DNA from: Trichocoleus sp.
GTDB lineage: Bacteria; Cyanobacteriota; Cyanobacteriia; Elainellales; Elainellaceae
Direction of reading: 5' to 3'
Assembly (NCBI GenBank): GCA_036702865.1
Contig: DATNQD010000080.1
Span: forward strand, 1 to 57,337
DNA: 57,337 nt
Numbering within the stretch: position 1 is the stretch's first letter; each line of letters opens with the position of its first letter. Shown here piece after piece: positions 22,128-30,044 of the stretch. Under the pieces are notes generated by a model, which saw only the letters and a program-made list of their open reading frames with translations, was not told the DNA's origin and made no database searches. Made by a program: the position numbers and the translations under genes.

Positions 22128-24227
22128 TTATTCTCTCCTGAACTGCGCCTGGGTGCTTGAGTAGGGCTGCAATAAGATGGCGTAGGGCTGCGTGAGAGAC
22201 TGGTGTTTGTTTGCCAGCAAGCGTTCTAAATAATGGCGTAAATGGTTCCACTGGTAGCGGTTGATCTGGTAAGTATCTCCTTCGCGTTGAAAGAGCGGCG
22301 CGAGATGGATTGCCTGATAGTCAGGATTAGACCGAGATTCTGGCGTTAGCAGGGCTTGCTCAGCAGGGTCAGGGGTTAAACCAGTCGGAAGGTTGCCTTC
22401 TAATAAAGCCTGAATGCGCGATCGACAAATTGCCGTCTGGATACCCCGCTTCTCTAGCTGATGTAGGATTTCTGTCAGTGAAATGGGTTGGCTGGGGAAG
22501 ACGCGCAAAAGTTCAAGCAGCAGAAAATAGTCGCTGTACTGCTGTCTTGATCGATCGAGGAGTTGCGGATAGAGCGGCAGGGCTGCCAGTCCATAAGCAA
22601 TGCGGCTACAGCTTGGGATACAGTGACGACTGCGAAGCGATCGAGCGTAGGCATCCTGAACAATCATTGCATTCGGGAGTTTTTGCCGTAGCCACCGAGC
22701 CACTGCCGCTAGAGAAGCCGTTCCACCGGTACAGATCACCTGATCCACCTGTGCAGGCGCAATGTCCACCTGACTCAGCAGCGTATTCAGTTCTCGGTTG
22801 AGCCGTTGCACATAGGGCAGCAGCACTTTTGTCGTCAGGTCTTGTCGCAAGACGATCGCCCGATAGTGGGGCAGTTTGATTGGAAAGCGGCTTTGCTGCT
22901 GGAGCGCCAGCTTTAAAGTTTCAGCGGCTTCTAGCAATTGCTGTCCTGATGCTGTACTTGCTAACCGCTGCTGCAACTGATGTCGCTTTTCTATCTCAGG
23001 TTCGCCAGGCATGGGGAAGGTGAAATCCTCTAGTCCTAATTCTTTCAGATCGATCGACTCCAAGCTAAAGTTCACCTGGGGTTCAGCTAGTTGTGGGTTT
23101 AAGCTAGAGAGCCATTGAGCTGAGGCTTCTGTCTCTGTTTCCAGGGGTTGAGCTGTTTCTAGGAGCGCCGGATAGAGAAGCTGGCTGATGATATCCTGGT
23201 CGATCGCGCTTCCGGCATAGTGGAGGCTACGAGTCTGAAAATCAGCGTGGGTCAGGTCAGTTGGGCGATCGGGCAGCGTTACAAATCCCAGCTCGGTGAC
23301 CGTTGCGCCTGCCTGAAAGATCAGCGTATTGCCTTGCCATTGAACAGCTTGCAGCGTTGAGTCGAGAGGTTGAGGCAGAACGATCGGCGGCTCATCTGCA
23401 CTCGCAAGCGCCGAAAGCATTGTAGCGATGGCATCCTCTAGAAAAACAATTTGTGCTGGCTGCGCGATCAGTTTTGTCTGAAGAATAGCTTCGCGCAAGT
23501 TAAAGCGATAGGTATCCGACGCTTCTGCCGGACAGCCCACCACCATGCCTTGAAGCTGCCGTAGGACTCTCGAAAAGTCTGCTTCTGCGAAACCTAACGC
23601 ATTACAGCTAAATGCTAGAGGGGCAGCGCTTTGTACCAGCGTTGAGAGAAGGGTTGAGAGTGCCTGTTGCAGCAAGACTAGCGGCACTGAGTGCTGATCA
23701 GACCATTGCAAAATTGGCTCAGCCCGATCGAAATGAGCAGAGTGATAGGGAATGGCAAGCTTGAGGTGTGGCTTAAAGTCTTGCAGCGCAGTCAGAGAAT
23801 GGGTTGACGGCTCACCTCTAGTTGCCTGATGGGTTGCAGGATGCGCGAGCGTCACTCTATAAGCTTCTGGACTAGATGCAGATGGGCTAGAACTGAGAGC
23901 AACCTGCATCGGCAGCCGAAACCACTTTTCTAGGCTGCTTTCTGGCGCACTTGACGAATATACAAATTCATTTGCTGACTCGATCGGCTGCTCCCGCCAA
24001 TAAACAGGATAAAGATGACGGGTCGCTTGATTGAGCAGGACAGCAGAGATCCCAGTTGTGCCAATATCAATGCCCAAATACCAGGCAGCATCGACAGCAG
24101 GAGAAGTCTGATCAATTGGAGGTTCGATCGGTTGAGAGCTGTATGAATTCTCAGAGCCTTCTTCGTAAAAAGGGCTTTCTTGCAGCAAATCCTGAATTAG
24201 ACGACCGAGGGTTCCTTCAGCGACCAC
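22128..24227 (-). CDS. Hsp70/actin-fold ATPase-like protein
   Basis: This 699-aa protein begins, after a 47-residue lead, with the phosphate-1 loop YLGIDIGTTGISAVLLNQ of Hsp70/actin-fold ATPases, and near residue 495 has the adenosine-loop-like VICTGGTASLAAVARWL. A DnaK-type substrate-binding domain is not obvious; the C-terminal 150 residues are helical (LLLELLRVFPSQPISLTEIL). It is a divergent cyanobacterial Hsp70-like protein, perhaps sensing or acting with its neighbour. The GTG start has no ribosome-binding site and follows the acidic protein's stop by 17 bases, so it depends on coupling or on a -1 frameshift from the upstream gene. Confidence 0.7.
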   Translation of the reverse strand: MVAEGTLGRLIQDLLQESPFYEEGSENSYSSQPIEPPIDQTSPAVDAAWYLGIDIGTTGISAVLLNQATRHLYPVYWREQPIESANEFVYSSSAPESSLEKWFRLPMQVALSSSPSASSPEAYRVTLAHPATHQATRGEPSTHSLTALQDFKPHLKLAIPYHSAHFDRAEPILQWSDQHSVPLVLLQQALSTLLSTLVQSAAPLAFSCNALGFAEADFSRVLRQLQGMVVGCPAEASDTYRFNLREAILQTKLIAQPAQIVFLEDAIATMLSALASADEPPIVLPQPLDSTLQAVQWQGNTLIFQAGATVTELGFVTLPDRPTDLTHADFQTRSLHYAGSAIDQDIISQLLYPALLETAQPLETETEASAQWLSSLNPQLAEPQVNFSLESIDLKELGLEDFTFPMPGEPEIEKRHQLQQRLASTASGQQLLEAAETLKLALQQQSRFPIKLPHYRAIVLRQDLTTKVLLPYVQRLNRELNTLLSQVDIAPAQVDQVICTGGTASLAAVARWLRQKLPNAMIVQDAYARSLRSRHCIPSCSRIAYGLAALPLYPQLLDRSRQQYSDYFLLLELLRVFPSQPISLTEILHQLEKRGIQTAICRSRIQALLEGNLPTGLTPDPAEQALLTPESRSNPDYQAIHLAPLFQREGDTYQINRYQWNHLRHYLERLLANKHQSLTQPYAILLQPYSSTQAQFRRE

Positions 24228-24244
24228 CGCACTAGGAGAAGAAG

Positions 24245-27073
24245 TCAGGTCTTTTTTTTTTCGGAATCCGGTTCAGAATCTATGTCATTTGTGTCGCTGA
24301 ATTGGTCGGGCTGTACCAGGGGTGGCAGGTTGCTAAACAAATCATCCATCCGCTCCAGCGTGAAGTGACTCGACGTGTTTGTGGATGACTGATCATCTAC
24401 AGGGTTGGCTGGAGTCGGCTGGCTTGGTTGCGGCTCAGAGACCTGGAAGCCTGAAAAGAGTTCATCGACTGTACCCTGCGTCTTTGGGGCTGGAGCCGAT
24501 TCTGAAACAGGCATTTCTGTAAAAATGTCCCATCCTTCTGGCTGTGCGGCTGGTCTAGGCGCGTCTGGGAAGACACCAAACAGATCCTCGTTTATGTCTG
24601 GGGGAGCATCGTTCAGCGAAGATTCTGGGGTGACAATGGGTTCTGGTGCAATGCTGGCAAATAGATCGGCGATCGAGGGTGTCGGAGTGGGTGCAGCATC
24701 CGCAGGGGCGAGTGACTCAAACAGTTCCTCAATCAATTGTTCGTCGGGTTGAAGCGACTCAGATTGCCCGAATTGCTCCATCTCCATTCCCTGATCTGAA
24801 CCAGGCTCAACGGTTGAGTGGCTCTCCTGTATGAGTTGTCCTTCCGGTTCCTTTAGTTCGATAACGTCGATAAATTCGACTGGCTCATCTTCAGAAAAAT
24901 GGGTTGGGTCAGCTGACTCCCAAAACAAATCTTCGATCGCGGGTGTTGGCTCCTGGGGCAGATCGATCGTTTCGTCAAAGAAACTCGTCAGCAGCATCTC
25001 ATCTGACTGGGTGTGATCTGAGTGAGTTTGAGCCGCTTGAGGTAATGTCCAGTCTTCATCTTCTGTGACAGCGAGGTCAGGCTCATTGCCAGCAAACTGT
25101 CCTGCCTCCTCCAGCATGGAGAGGTCAGCTGCTAACTGTTGCAGAGCATCGGCAGGCAAGCGCAGCTCTGTTAACGATTCAGAAGCAGCCATCCCTGAGA
25201 GCAGGTCTTCCTCAGGCTGAGCCGATTCAAAGATCTCTTCTCCAAACAAATCCCCACCCGGCATGATGGCTATATCTTCTGAGTCAGGGATTAACTCCAG
25301 TAAAGAAGAAACAGTATCTTCCGGCGATTCTGGTGGAATAGGGTCGGGCTGGTCGAGGTTGGCATCATGCGCGATCGAGAGTTGCAGGTGCGGCGGGTTG
25401 AGCAACAGATCTTCTACTGCTTGCAGGACGGGTGGCGCATCTGCGATCGGGATCTCCGCCTCAACCAGGCTTGGCTCAGTTAAGCCAGCATCTGCATTCA
25501 TGATCAGATCATCCACGTTGCTAAACCAACTCTCTGTCAGATCAACGGAATCTGCTGTTGCGTTCGGTATCTCCACTGCGGTGATATCTGAATCGAGCGA
25601 GTCATCAGGAATTGCATTCGGGATGATTGGCTCTACATCTGGATTCCCAAATAAGCTTTGATAAAACTCGTCCTGATACAGGTTGTCGGGTGAAGTGACA
25701 AGCGGAGGTGGAGCCTGTGTTTCTTCAGCAAGAATTTCCGGTTCAGAATGATCGAGCGGTTCGGTTTGAATTTCTGCACTCAGTTGATTGAGCAGATCCA
25801 GAGCTGAATCCAGATTTGTTTCCTCTGGAGGAACCGATTGAACGATTGTGCCATCCTCGGATTCATCCTGAATACGGGTAATTGATTCATTGAGCAGAGA
25901 AGAGAACGCCTGATCATCTTGAAACAGGGTCATCTCATCATCTGGAAGCGCAAAGGGTTCAGGCTCGATGGCGTTCAGATCGATTTGTTTTAGCTCTAGG
26001 TCTAGCAAATCCAGGTTGTTGAGATCAGCATTGACTGCATCGCTCGCTTGTCCTTGCAGATCAACGGGTGCAGGCTGAATGGTGTTATCTGGTTTGGCAG
26101 GATCGATCGTGTTGAGTTCATCTAAGAGCCGCGCAATATCTGTATCACCATCTGTATCGCCAAAGGCAGCCTCCTGTTCGGGGAGAGAAGGGCGATCGGT
26201 CTGCCACTCAGAAGAAGACTGTAAATAAGAAGAGGCTTCTCGTCCTAGCTGTTCTGCTAGCCGAGTGACCAGGGCAGAAAACATCGTCTCTCCCTGCTGT
26301 CCCAGATTGTGCATCCGGCTTAAGCCCTGCTCTAGTGAATCCTGATAAGTCTGAACATTGTTTTGCAGGGACTCAAAAATGACTTGCAGCGTGGAATCGA
26401 GTTTGAGCAGGAGCTGATCAGATTGTGTCTGAACTTCTGGTCTGCCTGCATAGAGGCCTGCAGGATCAGCACTATTGAGCATTGGGCTGGGTGCAGTTCC
26501 CATGAGTGAAGGATTGGCAGGAGCGGCTGCGAGATTTGCCACCATCTGCGTCACTTGCATCGACAGGTTTTCCTGCATCTGTCGAAAGGCTGACTGCAAA
26601 AACTCCATCAAAAGCTGCTGATTTTGTTGCCCTGGAAGCGCATATTGCTGCCGCTGTGCTTCAAGCTGCCGGATTTCCTGAATCAGAGCGTCTCGCTGTT
26701 GCCGCAACAAATCCACGTCCGATCGCATCGGTTGCAGCATGTTCGATCGCAAGTAGTTCATCTCCTGCACAACTGCCTGAAGCACCTGCTGTGCAGACTC
26801 CTCCATCGGATTGGCAACCAGTGGATTGGCACCCAGACCAGACGCAACATCTCCTGGCGCGACTACTGCGATCGAAGCACCTGGCATCGTCCCATTTTCT
26901 GCTGTGCCCATCTGCTGCTGAAGCGAGGCAAGATATTGGCGCGTCTCCTCTAGCACCTGCCGCTGCTGCATGGCATCACTGGACATTACCCAGGGCAAGC
27001 GAGGGGTCGTCTTGCTAAGAACTTCGTCAATTTCTTGAATGAGGGACTGGATTTGCACTTTCTGAGAAGTCAC
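24245..27073 (-). CDS. Large acidic protein with coiled coil and repeated short (D/E)LF motifs
   Basis: This 942-aa protein has an N-terminal helical region (about 1-290) with Gln-rich coiled coils (LLRQQRDALIQEIRQLEAQR; SDQLLLKLDSTLQVIFESLQ) and then some 600 very acidic, Pro-rich, probably disordered residues. This tail repeats short motifs: ADLFASIAP, EELFESLAP, NEDLFGVFP, DELFSGFQ, DDLFSNLPP, EDLFWESAD and others. No enzyme motif is visible. The last codons are GAA AAA AAA AAG ACC TGA within a run of ten A. The Hsp70-like gene follows, so the two probably work together. No known function. Confidence 0.65.
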   Translation of the reverse strand: MTSQKVQIQSLIQEIDEVLSKTTPRLPWVMSSDAMQQRQVLEETRQYLASLQQQMGTAENGTMPGASIAVVAPGDVASGLGANPLVANPMEESAQQVLQAVVQEMNYLRSNMLQPMRSDVDLLRQQRDALIQEIRQLEAQRQQYALPGQQNQQLLMEFLQSAFRQMQENLSMQVTQMVANLAAAPANPSLMGTAPSPMLNSADPAGLYAGRPEVQTQSDQLLLKLDSTLQVIFESLQNNVQTYQDSLEQGLSRMHNLGQQGETMFSALVTRLAEQLGREASSYLQSSSEWQTDRPSLPEQEAAFGDTDGDTDIARLLDELNTIDPAKPDNTIQPAPVDLQGQASDAVNADLNNLDLLDLELKQIDLNAIEPEPFALPDDEMTLFQDDQAFSSLLNESITRIQDESEDGTIVQSVPPEETNLDSALDLLNQLSAEIQTEPLDHSEPEILAEETQAPPPLVTSPDNLYQDEFYQSLFGNPDVEPIIPNAIPDDSLDSDITAVEIPNATADSVDLTESWFSNVDDLIMNADAGLTEPSLVEAEIPIADAPPVLQAVEDLLLNPPHLQLSIAHDANLDQPDPIPPESPEDTVSSLLELIPDSEDIAIMPGGDLFGEEIFESAQPEEDLLSGMAASESLTELRLPADALQQLAADLSMLEEAGQFAGNEPDLAVTEDEDWTLPQAAQTHSDHTQSDEMLLTSFFDETIDLPQEPTPAIEDLFWESADPTHFSEDEPVEFIDVIELKEPEGQLIQESHSTVEPGSDQGMEMEQFGQSESLQPDEQLIEELFESLAPADAAPTPTPSIADLFASIAPEPIVTPESSLNDAPPDINEDLFGVFPDAPRPAAQPEGWDIFTEMPVSESAPAPKTQGTVDELFSGFQVSEPQPSQPTPANPVDDQSSTNTSSHFTLERMDDLFSNLPPLVQPDQFSDTNDIDSEPDSEKKKT
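24252..24261 (-). promoter_or_regulatory. A10 slippery run: possible -1 frameshift site
   Basis: Read on the minus strand the run ends in A AAA AAG, the dnaX-type slippery heptamer, two codons before TGA. After a -1 slip the reading continues as GAC CTG ACT TCT TCT CCT without any stop into GTG GTC GCT, the start of the Hsp70-like gene, in frame. RNA polymerase slippage adding one A would give the same product. A downstream stimulating structure was not seen. Confidence 0.4.
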
Positions 27074-27340
27074 GGTTCACTACCTGTCAAGACGTTTCTA
27101 ATACAGAAGAACCAACGGAGGGCTACCGTTGCCTCAATACTAACGTTATCGTTCCCCAAAAACGGGAAACTTTTGCGCTCAATATGCACTGTGGCTGAAG
27201 GTTAACGACGGTTGTAGATACAAAAATTGACAATTGAGGAGCAGGAAACAGCGATGAAGGCGCAGTAACTACCCCCTGATTCCCGACTGCTATCCCCTAC
27301 CCTAAAATAAACAGGAGTACGAATATCTGAAGGCTTTATC

Positions 27341-27778
27341 TTGAATCTTCCCTCTTTTCTCTGGCTCTGGCGGGCGGCCGCCTGGTCAATGGGGCTATCG
27401 CTCTTTGCTTATTTCTTGCTGGGCATCACTGGAAGCTGGCTGTTGGTGACCCGAAAAGCAGGGCAGCCTCGTCCGGGTTGGCTGCGTCCGTTTCATTTCA
27501 TCACAGGCGGCACAATGGTTCTGCTGGTGTTGCTGCTGTTGGCGATCGGCTTGGTTGGCACGATCGGGCATTATGGTAGCTTGGGGCATTCAACCCACCT
27601 GCCTTCTGGTTTGATAGTGGTGAGCCTGACACTCTTTTCTGCCTGGGCTGCGACCCAAATTAGCCCTGAGCGTCCCTGGGCAAGGCGGTTACATCTGGGA
27701 ACAAATCTTGTGTTGCTGCTGGGCTTTGCGATCGTCACCTGGACAGGTTGGGATGTTGTGCAAAAATATTTGCCTTGA
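27341..27778 (+). CDS. DUF4079 membrane protein
   Basis: This 145-aa protein has four hydrophobic helices (AAAWSMGLSLFAYFLLGI; GTMVLLVLLLLAIGLVG; LIVVSLTLFSAWAATQI; LVLLLGFAIVTWTGW) with His in several (RPFHFITGG, IGHYGSLGHS, RRLHLG), a pattern of the DUF4079 family, which is cyanobacterial/plastid and may bind haem. The TTG at 27341 with GAAGG seven bases upstream is the only supported start. The function is not established. Confidence 0.75.
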   Translation: MNLPSFLWLWRAAAWSMGLSLFAYFLLGITGSWLLVTRKAGQPRPGWLRPFHFITGGTMVLLVLLLLAIGLVGTIGHYGSLGHSTHLPSGLIVVSLTLFSAWAATQISPERPWARRLHLGTNLVLLLGFAIVTWTGWDVVQKYLP

Positions 27779-27902
27779 AGGAAGCCTGTTTCGCTAGTAA
27801 ATCAACAACTTTTATTACAGCTAATCTGGTTTACCTGGAAGCTTGCCTTTATTTGGGGAACGATAGAGCCAGACACGATCGCAGTTCGAGGATCTTCAGA
27901 AC

Positions 27903-29915
27903 ATGGTCGGCTCTGCCTTGACACAAGGAACGGTTGCAGTTGAACAAAAACAGGCTGAGGCAACTGTGACTGAACAAACTCGCCTAACGAATTTAATTGG
28001 CACAATCAGTACGATTCTGGGACAGCGGGGGACATTGGCTGCAATCTTAGAACGCTGTGCCTGGGTGATCCCCGAATACCTGGAAGAGATAGCGTTGGCG
28101 CGAATTTGGATCTTACATTCCGAGAGTCAGGTGCTGGAACTGCAAGCAATTGGCGGTTCAATTAGCGAAGCCGCAGATCTGCCCCCTCGAATTTCACTAG
28201 GAATTTCAATTATTGGCTTGATTGCCCAAACTCAAAAACCTTACCTGACCAATAATGCGCTTCAGGATATTTGCATTCAGTCTAAAGAATGGTTGCAGAG
28301 TCATGGTCTGGTTGCTTTTGTTGGCTATCCGCTGATTGTGGAAGAACGTTTGTTAGGGGTTGTTGCCCTGTCGAGTCGTCAGCCAATCTCTGATATGGCT
28401 CACAATTTGCTGCAATGTGTGACTGATTTAATTGCCATCGGTATCGATCGCGTTCAGGCAAGAGAGGAACTGCTAAGCAAACGAGAATCGCTGCTGTTTC
28501 GTCTCGCGAACCATATTCGCAACTCGCTGGATTTAGACAAAATTTTGGAAGCAGCCGTGCATGAAATCTGGCAACTGCTCCAGATCGATCGCTGTCACTA
28601 TCTTTGGTGCTGGCTCAATCCAGATGCAGCAGATACTCCAGAAGCACTAGAACCGATTCTTAGCATCACCCACGAAGCAAAACAGCCTGATCTACCCAGC
28701 TTGCTTGGAGAGTGCAACTTAACCCAGATCAACGCGCTGGCTCATACGATTCTCAACTCTCACATGATCCGGGTCGAAGATATTTGTCGGGAAACTGCGC
28801 CAGAACCCGCAATCCAGGAAATGATGCAGGCTTGGGGCGTTCGATCACAGCTCCTCATTCCGGTAGAAACGCGATCGGGGCAGTTGGGGGCGATCGTTTG
28901 TGGACATTCACAAGCGGCAAGACTGTGGACAGAGAACGAAGTGGAATTATTGCAAGCTGTTGGTGATCAGTTAGCCATTGCGATCGATCAGGCAGAGCTT
29001 TATGCTCAGTCACGGGCAGCGGCATTAACGGCGCAGACGCAGGCAGATCAACTGACAACTGCCTTACAGCACCTTCGCCAAACCCAGTCACAGTTAATCC
29101 AGAGTGAGAAGATGTCGAGTTTGGGGCAACTGGTTGCTGGTATCGCGCATGAAATTAATAATCCGGTGACGTTTGTGAGCGGTAATCTGGCTCATGCAAG
29201 TCATTATTTTGAAGATCTTTTGGGGTTGATTGAGCTTTATCAAGAACATTACCCCGAACCTGACGAGACAATTCAAAACTACATTGACGACATTGATCTC
29301 CCATTTCTAATTGAAGATTTAGTTAGTATGCTCAATTCCATGAAAATTGGGGCTGAGCGAATCTATAAAATCGTTCTCTCGCTGCGTAACTTCTCGCGTT
29401 TGGATGAGGCAGAAGTCAAAGCGGTTGATCTGCACAATGGCATTGACAGTACGCTGCTAATTTTACAGAACCGCATGAAAGCTCATGGTTCTAATCCGGG
29501 GATTGAAGTTGTCAAAGAATTTGGTCAATTACCATTAGTCAACTGTTATGCCAGTCAGTTAAATCAGGTGTTTATGAATTTGCTTAGCAATGCGATTGAT
29601 GCATTAAGCGAGCAACCTTCGCCGCGTGTGATTACGATTCAAACAGAAGTGACGCAACCAGTCACAAAAGACGACACTTCCATCATCATTCGCATTCGAG
29701 ACAATGGCTCCGGGATGTCGGAAGCAGTGCGTCAGCGTATCTTCGATCCGTTCTACACAACAAAACCTGTGGGACAGGGAACTGGGCTGGGACTATCAAT
29801 TAGCCATCAAATTGTTGTTGAACGTCATAAAGGACAAATCTACTGTCAGTCCACAGTTGGAGCAGGCACAGAATTCACGATCGAAATTCCCCTGCTGGAA
29901 CAAAAGGCTGGGTAG
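27903..29915 (+). CDS. Cytosolic GAF-domain sensor histidine kinase
   Basis: This 670-aa protein has no membrane helix. Two GAF-like domains (about 25-185 and 195-365) precede a coiled linker and a kinase core: H box VAGIAHEINNPVTFVSGN (phosphoacceptor His near 416), N box FMNLLSNAIDAL, G1 DNGSGMSEAVRQR, F box FDPFYTTK and G2 GQGTGLGLSISH, so all catalytic boxes are present. The short insert between H and N boxes (YIDDIDLPFLIEDLVSMLNS) is common in cyanobacterial GAF kinases. It autophosphorylates and passes phosphate to an unlinked response regulator; the ligand or chromophore is unknown, and no bilin Cys motif was identified. Confidence 0.9.
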   Translation: MVGSALTQGTVAVEQKQAEATVTEQTRLTNLIGTISTILGQRGTLAAILERCAWVIPEYLEEIALARIWILHSESQVLELQAIGGSISEAADLPPRISLGISIIGLIAQTQKPYLTNNALQDICIQSKEWLQSHGLVAFVGYPLIVEERLLGVVALSSRQPISDMAHNLLQCVTDLIAIGIDRVQAREELLSKRESLLFRLANHIRNSLDLDKILEAAVHEIWQLLQIDRCHYLWCWLNPDAADTPEALEPILSITHEAKQPDLPSLLGECNLTQINALAHTILNSHMIRVEDICRETAPEPAIQEMMQAWGVRSQLLIPVETRSGQLGAIVCGHSQAARLWTENEVELLQAVGDQLAIAIDQAELYAQSRAAALTAQTQADQLTTALQHLRQTQSQLIQSEKMSSLGQLVAGIAHEINNPVTFVSGNLAHASHYFEDLLGLIELYQEHYPEPDETIQNYIDDIDLPFLIEDLVSMLNSMKIGAERIYKIVLSLRNFSRLDEAEVKAVDLHNGIDSTLLILQNRMKAHGSNPGIEVVKEFGQLPLVNCYASQLNQVFMNLLSNAIDALSEQPSPRVITIQTEVTQPVTKDDTSIIIRIRDNGSGMSEAVRQRIFDPFYTTKPVGQGTGLGLSISHQIVVERHKGQIYCQSTVGAGTEFTIEIPLLEQKAG

Positions 29916-29971
29916 GTGTTTGAACTGGGAATTTGAGAGGGCGCAAACCTACCCTGGTTCTCAGGCAGTTT

Positions 29972-30040
29972 CTTGAGCAATCTCTTGAGCAATCTCTTGA
30001 GCAATCTCTTGAGCAATCTCTTGAGCAATCTCTTGAGCAA
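29972..30040. repeat. 12-bp tandem repeat between convergent genes
   Basis: The unit CTTGAGCAATCT is repeated nearly perfectly about 5.75 times, ending in a run TTTTCTAG. It lies between two convergent stops (29915 and 30045). In one minus-strand frame it would encode repeated LLKR, but that frame is a shadow and is not proposed as a gene. Copy number probably varies between strains. Confidence 0.9.
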
Positions 30041-30044
30041 TTTT

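Noticed and set aside
29972-30040. Possible CRISPR array
   Set aside because: The units are 12 bp in direct tandem with no spacers, and no cas gene is in the window.
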